From contig JADGMX010000032.1 in the NCBI GenBank assembly GCA_015234525.1, positions 1 to 64,000 on the forward strand: a DNA stretch of 64,000 bases. Reading direction: 5' to 3'. Shown piece after piece: positions 54,690 to 63,933 of this stretch (position 1 is its first letter; every line of letters begins with the position of its first letter). A program made the position numbers and the translations under genes. Source of the DNA: Flavobacterium sp. Its GTDB lineage: Bacteria; Bacteroidota; Bacteroidia; Flavobacteriales; Flavobacteriaceae. The notes under the pieces are model-generated. The model was not told the DNA's origin and ran no database searches. It worked only from the letters and a program-made list of their open reading frames with translations.

Positions 54690-55403
54690 ATGAAATTCCT
54701 AAGACGACTTTTTAAAATAGGACAGGCCGAAGTGCATCATACCATTGATAATATGGAAGATCCAATAAAAATGACCGAACAAGGGATTCGCGATATGAAA
54801 GACGATCTCGATAAAGCCCTTGAAGCATTGGCTCAGGTTAAGGCGATGAGCATCCGCGCGAAAAATGAAGTCGATGAGTACGAAGTAAAAGCCGAAGACT
54901 ACAACGAAAAGGCGATGCTGATTTTGAAGAAAGCACAAAACGGTGGAATCGATTCTTCTGAGGCAGACCGACTCGCAACCGAAGCGTTGATTAAAAAAGA
55001 AGAAGCAATTGGACATCAGAACCGCGCCATAGCTGATAAAGAAAAATTTGATCAAAATGTTTCGCAAATGGAAACCAACGTTCAAATCATCAAGCAAAAC
55101 ATCAGCAAATGGGAAAATGAACTTAAAACCTTGCGGTCGCGCGTTAAAGTTGCCGATGCTACCAAGACCCTGAACAAACAAATGGCTAAAATCGACAGTA
55201 ATGGCACCATCGCATTGCTTGAACGTATGAAAGAAAAGGTAAATCAGGAAGAGGCGCTTGCTGAAGCTTACGGCGAAATTGCTAATAACGCTAAATCGGT
55301 TGACGATGAAATCAATAGTGCCATCGACGTAAAAAAAACGAAAGCTACGAGTGAACTCGAAAAGCTTAAAGCGCAACTCGGAATTGGAAATTCCACTGAT
55401 TAA
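54690..55403 (+). CDS. pspA: PspA/IM30 (ESCRT-III-like) membrane-stress protein
   Basis: This 237-residue protein is almost entirely alpha-helical coiled coil. It starts with the amphipathic FLRRLFKIGQAEVHHTI and has the PspA helix KMTEQGIRDMKDDLDKALEAL. PspA assembles rods or sheets that bind and remodel stressed inner membranes. Here there is no PspF, PspB or PspC nearby; the neighbours are a YqiJ-like membrane protein and flotillin. The C-terminal ERMKEKVNQEEALAEAYGEI is typical of family helix 4/5. Confidence 0.92.
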   Translation: MKFLRRLFKIGQAEVHHTIDNMEDPIKMTEQGIRDMKDDLDKALEALAQVKAMSIRAKNEVDEYEVKAEDYNEKAMLILKKAQNGGIDSSEADRLATEALIKKEEAIGHQNRAIADKEKFDQNVSQMETNVQIIKQNISKWENELKTLRSRVKVADATKTLNKQMAKIDSNGTIALLERMKEKVNQEEALAEAYGEIANNAKSVDDEINSAIDVKKTKATSELEKLKAQLGIGNSTD

Positions 55404-55409
55404 TTAGCC

Positions 55410-56054
55410 ATGGAAGAACTCATTCGGATCTCGTTTTCGCCTGTAAACGCATTTTTTACCATTATGTGCATCGTGATGGTGGTGTATTGGCTTCTTGTAA
55501 TCATCGCCGGGCTAGATCCAGATTTGCTAAGTGTGAATTTCGATTCCTCAGATGTTGAAACAAGTTCAGGTTTTGGCGGAGAAGTGGATGGCGACGTCAG
55601 TTCGTTCACCAAAATACTGGAATACTTTAACTTTGATGAACTTCCGCTAATGTTCATCATTACGATTGTATTTTTCAGTATGTGGTTTATCGGAATTAAC
55701 GTGTCATACTATCTTGGCGTTGAAAGTACGCTGCTCGGATTTTTACTGCTGATTCCAAATTTTATTTTGAGTTTATTTGTCGTAAAGCTGTTCAGTCGGC
55801 CTATCAGCTATTTTTATAAACAGGTGAACCACAAAGGCGAACCCGAAATCGACTTCCTCGGCCGTCGTTGTACCGTTATTTCATCAGTAGGCCCGAACCG
55901 AACCGGCCAATTGGAACTCATCGTCAATGGCGACCCTATAAAACTCTATGCAAGAAGCAACGACGAAGATTCTCTGGTTGCCGGCCAGCAAGCAGTCATC
56001 GTCGGGGAAAGTGCCGACCGAAAATATTATCTCATAGAAAAATTCGACTATTAA
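55410..56054 (+). CDS. YqiJ-like membrane protein with OB-fold domain
   Basis: This 214-residue protein has membrane helices near residues 12-32, 82-102 and 108-130. A cytoplasmic OB-fold domain of about 65 residues follows (DFLGRRCTVISSVGPNRTGQLELIV, VAGQQAVIVGES). Together these are the architecture of E. coli YqiJ and the NfeD-like partners of flotillins. In E. coli, yqiJ is next to yqiK; in Bacillus, yuaF is next to floT. Here it sits 66 bp before the flotillin gene and 6 bp after pspA. It probably anchors or organises the flotillin complex. Confidence 0.85.
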   Translation: MEELIRISFSPVNAFFTIMCIVMVVYWLLVIIAGLDPDLLSVNFDSSDVETSSGFGGEVDGDVSSFTKILEYFNFDELPLMFIITIVFFSMWFIGINVSYYLGVESTLLGFLLLIPNFILSLFVVKLFSRPISYFYKQVNHKGEPEIDFLGRRCTVISSVGPNRTGQLELIVNGDPIKLYARSNDEDSLVAGQQAVIVGESADRKYYLIEKFDY

Positions 56055-56120
56055 TCAACCATATCCGGATCGGAGCCTCGCATCACCGTCCACCATTAAC
56101 TAAATCATAAAACAAAACAA

Positions 56121-58181
56121 ATGTTAGGAAATTCATTACTCGTTACAATGATCGCCATTATTGTTGTAGTCATCGGACTGCTTGTATGGGTCATTTCAAT
56201 GTACAAAAAGATCATTCAAGGAAAGGTGATTGTACGCACCGGCGCCGGCGGAACCAAGGTTTTTTTCAATGCGGGATTGGTCGTTCCGGTATTGCATAAG
56301 ATGGAAATCATGGATATTTCCGTGAAAAAATTAGATGTCGAACGAACCGGCGTCAACGGGCTCATCTGCAAGGATAACATTCGCGCCGATATCAAAGTGA
56401 CGTTTTTTATCAAAATCAATAAATCGACCGCAGATATTATCAACGTGGCTCAAACCATCGGTTGCGAACGCGCGTCTGAAATCGACGTACTCCGCAATCT
56501 CTTCGACGCTAAATTTTCTGAAGCGCTCAAAACAGTGGGTAAAAAATTTGACTTTATCGAACTCTACGAAGCCCGAAGCGAATTCCGCGAAGAAATCATC
56601 GCCATTATCGGAACCGATCTTAATGGTTATGTGCTTGATGATTGTGCCATCGACGATCTTGAGCAAACTTCTCTAAATCACCTAAAAGCCGATAATATTC
56701 TTGATTCTGAAGGTATCAAGAAAATCATCGAACTGACAGCCGCTCAAAATATCAAAGCCAACCTTATCCGTCGCGATGAAGAAAAAACGATCCGCAAGCA
56801 GGACGTAGAAGCGCGTGAAGCAATCCTGGCGCTTGATCGCCAGCTTTCAGAAAAAGAAGAACAGCAAAAACGAGAAATCGCCAACATCAAGTCGCGCGAA
56901 GAAGCTGAAATCATCAAAGTCTCAGAAGAGGAACTTCTCAAATCAGAAACTGCCCGAATCAACACCAGCGAAAAAGTTCTGGTAGCTGAAGAAAATAAAC
57001 AGCGACTTATAATCGTAGCAGCTAAAAACAAGGAGCGAACCGAAGCCGTTGAGACCGAACGTGTCGAGAAAGACCGCGCCTTGGAGCAAACCGAAAGAGA
57101 GCGTATCGTAACTCTTGCACAAATCGAAAAAGAAAAAGCAGTCGAACTGGAAAAGAAAAATATCCAAAATGTGATTCGCGATAGGGTAGTGCTCGAAAAA
57201 GGGGTCATTCAGGAACAAGAAAACATGAAAGATATCGAAGCTTTCAAAGAAGCCGATCGTGACAAGCGCGTTGCCGTTACTCTTGCCGAAAAACTCAGTG
57301 AAGAACTATTCATCAAACATACAAAATCGGCCGAAGCAGACCGTGAAGCTGCAAAATACAAGGCTGAAGAAATCAATATCGAAGCAACAGCCCGACTTGC
57401 AGCCAGCGAAAAAGAGAGCGAAGCACGCAAAATTTTGGCTGAAGCTAAAGCCAAAGAAGATGCAACCATCGGACTCTCGGAAGCTCAGGTTATGCACGCT
57501 AAGGCTGACGCGAATGAAAGACAAGGTATCGTCGAGGCGGTTGTGATTGAGCGAAAAGCACTTGCTGATGCCATCGGACTTAAAGCAAAGGCCGAAGCCT
57601 CGAAAGAATTTGGTGTTGCCGAAGCCGATGTAATCCGCGAAAAGGCATTGGCTGAAGCAACCGGAATCCACGAAAAGGCTGAAGCGATGAAGAAATTAGA
57701 TGGCGTCGGTAAAGAGCACGAAGAGTTCAAACTCAAGCTCAACAAGGAACTTCAAGTGGATTTGGCTCACATCAACATTCAAAAAGATATTGCAGATGCT
57801 CAGGCAAGCGTTATTGGCGAGGCGCTGAAAGCTGCGAAAATCGATATCGTGGGCGGCGAAACTATGTTCTTTGACCAGATTGTGGGACAAATTACCCGCG
57901 CTAAAGGGTTCGACCGACTCGTGAATTCTTCGGAAAATATCACTGAAATCAAGGATGCTGTTCTTGGCGATAGTGCCGATGGCCAACAAAATCTACTCGA
58001 TCGCGTTAAAGGTTTTGCGGAAAAATATGGCATTTCATCGGAGGATATTAAAAATCTAACCGTTGCCGGTTTGCTGCTGGAACTTCAAAAACGAAGCAAT
58101 GACGATCAGGAAATAGGATTGTTCTCGAACCTGATGCAGATGGCGCAAAACCTGGGATTATCAACTAAAAAATTAGGATAA
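56121..58181 (+). CDS. Flotillin-family protein (YqiK-like)
   Basis: This 686-residue membrane scaffold protein has an N-terminal membrane helix (TMIAIIVVVIGLLVWVISMY). The band-7/SPFH domain follows (about 35-210: KVIVRTGAGGTKVFFNAG, DNIRADIKVTFFIKI). A coiled coil of about 300 residues, rich in Glu, Lys and Ala (KAEAMKKLDGVG as in flotillins), precedes the C-terminus. It would oligomerise in membrane microdomains. The same strand encodes PspA and YqiJ-like partners upstream. The extra C-terminal 120 residues (KYGISSEDIKNLTVAGLLLE) lie beyond the usual flotillin end. Confidence 0.9.
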   Translation: MLGNSLLVTMIAIIVVVIGLLVWVISMYKKIIQGKVIVRTGAGGTKVFFNAGLVVPVLHKMEIMDISVKKLDVERTGVNGLICKDNIRADIKVTFFIKINKSTADIINVAQTIGCERASEIDVLRNLFDAKFSEALKTVGKKFDFIELYEARSEFREEIIAIIGTDLNGYVLDDCAIDDLEQTSLNHLKADNILDSEGIKKIIELTAAQNIKANLIRRDEEKTIRKQDVEAREAILALDRQLSEKEEQQKREIANIKSREEAEIIKVSEEELLKSETARINTSEKVLVAEENKQRLIIVAAKNKERTEAVETERVEKDRALEQTERERIVTLAQIEKEKAVELEKKNIQNVIRDRVVLEKGVIQEQENMKDIEAFKEADRDKRVAVTLAEKLSEELFIKHTKSAEADREAAKYKAEEINIEATARLAASEKESEARKILAEAKAKEDATIGLSEAQVMHAKADANERQGIVEAVVIERKALADAIGLKAKAEASKEFGVAEADVIREKALAEATGIHEKAEAMKKLDGVGKEHEEFKLKLNKELQVDLAHINIQKDIADAQASVIGEALKAAKIDIVGGETMFFDQIVGQITRAKGFDRLVNSSENITEIKDAVLGDSADGQQNLLDRVKGFAEKYGISSEDIKNLTVAGLLLELQKRSNDDQEIGLFSNLMQMAQNLGLSTKKLG

Positions 58182-58285
58182 GGAGCTGTTTCCGGCTATC
58201 CGCTATATCTTTTTTGCCGAAAAAGTTAAGATTCAACGACTATTTCGAAGCAAAAAAGGATGCCGCTCCTATCCGGGCTAAGGGC
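58180..58285 (-). repeat. Interspersed structured element, subtype 1 variant (copy J)
   Basis: The minus strand reads AGCCCGGATAGGAGCGG, CATCC, an inner hairpin with TTTTTTGC/GCAAAAAA arms, AAGATATAGCGGATAGC, then CGGAAACAGCTCCTT. CGG pairs with CCG. It starts at the flotillin stop codon and fills nearly half of the 238-bp gap before the ATPase gene, antisense to the operon. Confidence 0.78.
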
Positions 58286-58419
58286 TTTATTGGTAATTTA
58301 AACTCCGAAGTTACTATTGAAATCGCCAACTGATTCAAAACCAGCAAAAAGCCAATAAATTAATATTGATTCCGTGTGGGATAGTGCTACGCGGAATCCT
58401 TTTACAAAAATCCACGACC

Positions 58420-61400
58420 ATGAGCACATTGGAAGGCGGGACATACGAAATTATCCGTGGCAGGCTTGAAACCCAAAAAGAGGATCTTCTTGAGCGACTA
58501 CATAAACTAAATGAATCGCGAAAGAAAATTTTTGGGAGCATTGAAACAAAACTCATTGCCAACACCAGAATCATCACCGAAAATAACTGCATCCCGAGCG
58601 ATATTATTTCAATCGGCGATACTTGCATTTTTGGTTATAACGTGCATTTTGGCTTACGCACTGAAATCAAAACCGACGATGTTTTCAGCATTTACAGGTT
58701 TGAAGAAAATGAGTTTAAGCAACAACCGCTGGATCTCATTTCAGAGGAAACCTTTCTGACGGACTTCCACAATCTTTATAAGTATTATCGCGATACTGAA
58801 TTCCGAAAGTTTTTTATCAGCGGAAATTATATGCACATGGTCTTTCAGATCAGCGATCGGGTTTCAGATGTCAAAACCTTTAAATGGCTGATAAAAGATC
58901 AAACGCTCATTTATCAGGATAATCGCAGCGACCACGAATATCGCTTTACAAGACAACACGATTTCAACTGGACCGAGGCCAATCGCGACATGCATAAATA
59001 CGGTAAACATCCGCACGTATCAATACTCGACAAGGTTTTTGTCGAAACCGTCGGAGGAACGCTCACCATTAAAATCGAAGACAATACCGCCACAGGAAAA
59101 GGAATCTACGACGAGGAAGTTGCTTTCCCCGACCAAACCCTCGACGATGCAAATTATAAATTCGCCGATCTTGGCAACCTTATCGCTTTGCAGATTAAAC
59201 CGTTTCAGGAAGCACCGAGGTTTTTTGTCTACAACCACAAACTTCAGGATGTAAAAAAGATCGATAGTCTGTCAACTTCGGCCATTTTGCTGCCTGATCA
59301 ACACGGAATCATCTTCTCAGATGGCTATTATTTGCAGACAGGCGAATACAAAATTTTCGAAAACAGCCTGCAAAATCTATTGTTTCAAGAAAGAATCGCC
59401 TCACAAAATGGCGAGGATTTTCTATACGTTTTCTACGAGCAAGTTACAGGACAACATGTGTTAATGTCGTATAATCTCATCACCCATGAAGTGATGACAC
59501 CAATAATCTGCAATGGTTTTACGATTCTTGAGAACGGCGAATTGTGCTATTTTCGCGCAGAAGATGAACCTACAAAAAATCATCTGGTCCAAATTTGGCA
59601 AACGCCGTTTGTAAAAACCGACCGGACACCATCGGCAAATAAAGACAACTACATTTACAAGCTCGGCAATCGCGATATTGTCAAGGCAATGGCCGACGGA
59701 CAATCAATAATTACGCTTTTGAATAAAGGCGATAATTATGAGGGGTTATATTCGGATTTAACCCGGATGTCCCAAAATATTCTAGATACGTATTATTGGA
59801 TCACCAGCAAAGAAACTTTTGAACTTCACATTCCGCTGACCGAAATTAAAAAGACGGCAAACGCGGCCATAGACGAGTTTGAAAAGGTGGTTCAATTACG
59901 GATCAACGCCGAAAAAATCACCCGTGAAATCAATGAAAAAGCAGACCGGCTTTTTATTGACATCAAAAGTTCGCCGCTTGATAATATTGATGTTTTTGTA
60001 GCGGATCTTTCAAGATTACGGGCCTTAAGAGGCGAAGTCATTGGCTTGCGGGAAATTCGCTATGTCGATCACGATTTCATAAATTCGCTTGAAGCACAAA
60101 TTGCCGAACAAACAGAACACATTTCTCAAAATTGTGTTCATTTTCTGCTCGATGAAAAAGCATTGGACCCGTATCAACAACGTGTTAAAGCGAAGCAGGA
60201 CGACCTATTGAAGATTGCTACCGTTGCGCAAGGCCGAAAATTGGAAGCTGAAGTCTTGTCGATTACTGCCGATCTGGAGATGTTGATAGATATTGTTTCA
60301 AACTTAAAGATTGACGACACTTCGCAATCAACGCAGATTATCAATAATATTTCGCTGATTTTTGCAATTTTGAACAAGCTTCAGGCCGATATCAAAAACA
60401 GCATTTCATCGATAGGAGGAAAGGAAGCAAAAGCGGATTTTGCCGCACAGATGAAGTTGATTGATCAAAGTATCGTAAATGCACTTGATCGTGCCGATGC
60501 GCCTGAAAAAGCCGACGAGCAGTTAAATAAAATATCGGTTCAACTCGAAGACCTCGAAGCTCGCTTTGCAGATTATGAGGAATTTACCGATGCAATTTTA
60601 CAGAAAAGGGAAGAGATTTACACGGCTTTCGAAGCCAGAAAAAATAGCCTGATCGAATCGCGAAACAAAAAAGCATTGGCGATTTCATCAGCGTCTGAGC
60701 GAATTCTGAAAAACATCACTGCAAAAGCGCTTACTTATAATTCGGTTGACGACATAAATGGCTATTTCGCTTCTGATCTGATGATTTCAAAATTACGCGA
60801 TTTGGTTCAACAGCTCAAAGCCCTCGATGATACCGGAAAAGCCGAAACCATAGAAACGCAATTAAAATCGGCTCGCGAAGATGCACTTCGGAAACTTAAG
60901 GACAAACACGAGCTTTACGAAGATGGCGAAAATATCATCCGGTTGGGCAAACACAAATTTGCGGTCAATAAACAACAACTCGACCTTACCATTGTATTAA
61001 AAGACGGTGAATTAAATTATCATCTAACCGGAACCGATTTTTATCAGAAACTACCGGCAACTAATTTTGAACCGTTTAAGAAATATTGGAACCAGGATCT
61101 TATTTCAGAAAACAACGAAATTTATAGATCGTCTTTCCTGGCTTATAAATTATTTAAAAGCCAAGATCCTGCACAACTGTACTTAAAAACAGATGAGTCG
61201 CTGATGGATTTGATCAAAGAGGAAACATCAAAGAACTACAGCGAAGGGTATGTGAAAGGTGTCCACGATGCTGATGCGTTTAAGTTTCTGAAAGTCCTGG
61301 TTGAAAAGCACAACACACTGAAACTTCTGCGATACAATCCGACCGCTCGTGCGTTGGCACAATTTTTCTGGTTCGGATTGTCAGAAGATCATCGAAACGC

Positions 61401-63273
61401 GCTAAATGCAAAAATAAAATCAGCCGGAAATATTTTAACGGTTTTCCCTGAAAGTACTCAGTTCGACTACATTCTTGATGAACTGAATCAGCTTATAAAT
61501 GATTATCTGACCTCGAATGTTTTGGCTACGAAGATTTCAGTACAAGCTAATGAGGTTTCCCAATACCTATTCGACGAGTTAAAATCGAATGATTCGTTTT
61601 ACATCAGTTACAAAGCTTCGCAGTTAGGCGAAAAGTTTCTGAAAATGCTGGATGCCAAAGGAGCAACGACAACCTTTCGTAATACAATCGACAACGCATC
61701 CGACAGCGATTCTGCAACACAACTTGCCATTCAATGGGTTTCGTCATTTATGACGCAAAACAATCATTCCGAGCAAGCAGAATATTTGTATGAAGTTGCC
61801 GCTTTGATGTTATACCGCCATGAGTCGGCTGAAAATACGGTAAACATCGATCCAGGCGAGGTAATTACTGGACTTTCAGGATCGCATCCAACAATTAGTG
61901 ATGGAACGTATCATTTCAATTATCACCATTTTACCAGGTTGCTTGCCACATATTTCGAAGAAGATGTACCGGCATTTGAACATTTTAGAAATGAACGGCA
62001 TCGCGTTACGCAAGAGCTGAAATCGGATTTGAGATTACACGAGTTTGTTCCTACGGTCCTCTCGTCGTTTGTCCGAAATAAATTGATCGATCAAGTTTAC
62101 CTGCCGCTATTCGGCGATAATTTTGCAAAGCAGCTTGGTAGCGCGGGAGAAAACAAAAGAACTGACAGATCCGGAATGCTATTATTGGTTTCGCCTCCCG
62201 GTTACGGAAAAACTACGTTGATGGAATATCTGGCAAACCGACTCGGAGTGGTATTTATGAAAATCAACGGTCCGGCGCTGGGTCATGAAATTACGTCTGT
62301 CGATCCGCTATCGGCAACCAACTCGGCCGCATGTGAAGAATTAAAGAAGTTGAACTTGGCGCTAGAGATGGGAAATAATGTCATGTTATATTTGGATGAC
62401 ATTCAACATTGCAGTCCGGAATTTCTGCAGAAGTTTATTTCGCTTGCCGATGGAACCCGAAAAATCGAAGGTGTTTTTAACGGACAACCGCGCACGTACG
62501 ACATGAAATCGAAAAAATTCTGCATCGTCATGGCGGGTAACCCGTATACTGAAACTGGCGAAAAATTCCGAATTCCCGATATGCTTGCCAATCGCGCTGA
62601 CATTTATAATCTTGGCGATGTGATCGGAAATTCGTCATCATTATTCGAACTTAGTCTTATTGAAAACGCGCTGACATCAAATCCAATCCTGGCACAACTT
62701 GCTTCGCGGAATATGGAAGATATTTATCCGCTTTTAAAAATGGCCGAAACAGGTCAAAAAGATGGTTTTGATTTGCAAGGCAATCATTCGAAACAGGAGA
62801 TTGAAACCTATATTTCGATATTGGATAAAGTTTTAAAAATTCGCGATGTGGTGCTTAAAGTCAATGCCACTTATATCGAATCAGCTGCGATGGAGGATGC
62901 TTATCGCACTGAACCGCCGTTTAAACTTCAAGGTTCTTATCGCGATATGAACAAGTTGGTTGGCAAGATTGAACCTGTTTTGAACGACAGCGAATTATCA
63001 GCGATTTTATTGTCTCACTATCAAAATGAAACACAAACCTTAACTGGAGCTGCTGAAGCCAATCTCTTAAAGTATAAAGAGATTTCGGGTATTATCGGCG
63101 ATGATGAAAAGGATCGGTGGAATGCAATCAAAGAGATTTTTGTCAAAAACAATAAACTCAAATGTTTTGGAAATAAAAGCGAAATGGCACATGTTCTTCA
63201 GCAAATAACCGAATTTACAAGCCACATCGAAGGAATTAAACTCGCCATTCGGGAAGGATTAGAAAAGCGATAA
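58420..63273 (+). CDS. Giant AAA ATPase of the DUF3686 / 'DNA repair ATPase' type
   Basis: This 1617-residue soluble ATPase has an N-terminal coiled coil (TQKEDLLERLHKLNESRKKI). A beta-rich region of about residues 60-400 has propeller-like blades (EDFLYVFYEQVTGQHVLMSYN). A long helical region runs about 480-860. Near the C-terminus lies an AAA core with Walker A SPPGYGKTT (from residue 1258) and Walker B VMLYLDDIQ (about 1320-1327). Similar proteins are annotated as DNA repair ATPase, but that role is unproven. In this operon it probably powers remodelling of the PspA/flotillin assemblies (inference). ATG at 58420 is used; 18 upstream residues in frame look non-native. Confidence 0.85.
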   Translation: MSTLEGGTYEIIRGRLETQKEDLLERLHKLNESRKKIFGSIETKLIANTRIITENNCIPSDIISIGDTCIFGYNVHFGLRTEIKTDDVFSIYRFEENEFKQQPLDLISEETFLTDFHNLYKYYRDTEFRKFFISGNYMHMVFQISDRVSDVKTFKWLIKDQTLIYQDNRSDHEYRFTRQHDFNWTEANRDMHKYGKHPHVSILDKVFVETVGGTLTIKIEDNTATGKGIYDEEVAFPDQTLDDANYKFADLGNLIALQIKPFQEAPRFFVYNHKLQDVKKIDSLSTSAILLPDQHGIIFSDGYYLQTGEYKIFENSLQNLLFQERIASQNGEDFLYVFYEQVTGQHVLMSYNLITHEVMTPIICNGFTILENGELCYFRAEDEPTKNHLVQIWQTPFVKTDRTPSANKDNYIYKLGNRDIVKAMADGQSIITLLNKGDNYEGLYSDLTRMSQNILDTYYWITSKETFELHIPLTEIKKTANAAIDEFEKVVQLRINAEKITREINEKADRLFIDIKSSPLDNIDVFVADLSRLRALRGEVIGLREIRYVDHDFINSLEAQIAEQTEHISQNCVHFLLDEKALDPYQQRVKAKQDDLLKIATVAQGRKLEAEVLSITADLEMLIDIVSNLKIDDTSQSTQIINNISLIFAILNKLQADIKNSISSIGGKEAKADFAAQMKLIDQSIVNALDRADAPEKADEQLNKISVQLEDLEARFADYEEFTDAILQKREEIYTAFEARKNSLIESRNKKALAISSASERILKNITAKALTYNSVDDINGYFASDLMISKLRDLVQQLKALDDTGKAETIETQLKSAREDALRKLKDKHELYEDGENIIRLGKHKFAVNKQQLDLTIVLKDGELNYHLTGTDFYQKLPATNFEPFKKYWNQDLISENNEIYRSSFLAYKLFKSQDPAQLYLKTDESLMDLIKEETSKNYSEGYVKGVHDADAFKFLKVLVEKHNTLKLLRYNPTARALAQFFWFGLSEDHRNALNAKIKSAGNILTVFPESTQFDYILDELNQLINDYLTSNVLATKISVQANEVSQYLFDELKSNDSFYISYKASQLGEKFLKMLDAKGATTTFRNTIDNASDSDSATQLAIQWVSSFMTQNNHSEQAEYLYEVAALMLYRHESAENTVNIDPGEVITGLSGSHPTISDGTYHFNYHHFTRLLATYFEEDVPAFEHFRNERHRVTQELKSDLRLHEFVPTVLSSFVRNKLIDQVYLPLFGDNFAKQLGSAGENKRTDRSGMLLLVSPPGYGKTTLMEYLANRLGVVFMKINGPALGHEITSVDPLSATNSAACEELKKLNLALEMGNNVMLYLDDIQHCSPEFLQKFISLADGTRKIEGVFNGQPRTYDMKSKKFCIVMAGNPYTETGEKFRIPDMLANRADIYNLGDVIGNSSSLFELSLIENALTSNPILAQLASRNMEDIYPLLKMAETGQKDGFDLQGNHSKQEIETYISILDKVLKIRDVVLKVNATYIESAAMEDAYRTEPPFKLQGSYRDMNKLVGKIEPVLNDSELSAILLSHYQNETQTLTGAAEANLLKYKEISGIIGDDEKDRWNAIKEIFVKNNKLKCFGNKSEMAHVLQQITEFTSHIEGIKLAIREGLEKR

Positions 63274-63296
63274 AAACACTGATTTCTTTAGTGAAA

Positions 63297-63665
63297 TTAT
63301 TTGTTATTGGAGGGTTTCAGACTTTTGTTTGAGTCGTCTTCATCTTCCATATCCTTGAAGTCATCTTCTTGAGTGCCTTTCCATCGGTCGACTCCGCTTC
63401 GGTAGGCAGTTCGGGCGATAAGGTGTGCGGCAACAGGCGCAGTCAGTACCAGGAAAAAAATAATGGCGATTGATTTTGTGGTTACCGAAACATCAGGAAA
63501 CAGAATTGCGGCACAAGCCAGGAACAAGCCAACACCCAACGTAGCTGCTTTTACGGTAACTGACAACCGAAGATAAAAATCCGGCATTCTAATGATTCCG
63601 ATCGCAGACAGCAGAATGGCAATCGCACCGATAGTGCTGATTATGCAAATGAGAAGATCAGTCAT
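63297..63665 (-). CDS. mrpG: Na+/H+ antiporter subunit G
   Basis: This 122-residue membrane protein has three helices (ICIISTIGAIAILLSAIGI, GLFLACAAILF, SIAIIFFLVLTAPVAAHLI). The family motif IIRMPDFYLRLSVTVKAATLG is present, and the tail is acidic and cytoplasmic. It is a small subunit of the Mrp/Mnh multisubunit Na+/H+ antiporter. ATG at 63665 overlaps the mrpF gene by 8 bp, so the upstream in-frame ATG at 63719 is rejected. Confidence 0.93.
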   Translation of the reverse strand: MTDLLICIISTIGAIAILLSAIGIIRMPDFYLRLSVTVKAATLGVGLFLACAAILFPDVSVTTKSIAIIFFLVLTAPVAAHLIARTAYRSGVDRWKGTQEDDFKDMEDEDDSNKSLKPSNNK

Positions 63666-63933
63666 TGTTGTTTGTCTTATTGATGTAATATGAAAATGCG
63701 ATGGTTCCAAGAAATGCAATCAGCGCAAGGATCATCGCAACGTCTAAGTAAATTGGTTGCTTGGTGCGGATGCTGTATGCTGTAATGGTTGCAATGCCGA
63801 TGGTGATCACAAGATCGAGCGCCACAACGCGGTCAACAACATCAGGACCTTTTATAAGTCTGATAATTACCATAAATGCCGAGACCATAAGTATCGGAAA
63901 TATCACGTAATCGAAATAGTTTTCTATAGTCAT
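63658..63933 (-). CDS. mrpF: Na+/H+ antiporter subunit F
   Basis: This 91-residue protein has three membrane helices. IRLIKGPDVVDRVVALDLV is the MrpF signature, followed by ITIGIATITAYSIRTKQPIYLDVAMIL. It overlaps mrpE by 4 bp (ATGA) and mrpG by 8 bp, the usual tight mrp operon arrangement. Confidence 0.94.
   Translation of the reverse strand: MTIENYFDYVIFPILMVSAFMVIIRLIKGPDVVDRVVALDLVITIGIATITAYSIRTKQPIYLDVAMILALIAFLGTIAFSYYINKTNNND

Noticed and set aside
54699..55376. Long minus-strand frame of 225 codons antisense to pspA
   Set aside because: It mirrors the coiled-coil coding sequence; the product is Phe-rich with no family resemblance.
56744..57745. Several antisense frames in the flotillin gene
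   Set aside because: Ser/Arg-rich shadows of the Glu/Lys/Ala coiled coil; no independent signal.
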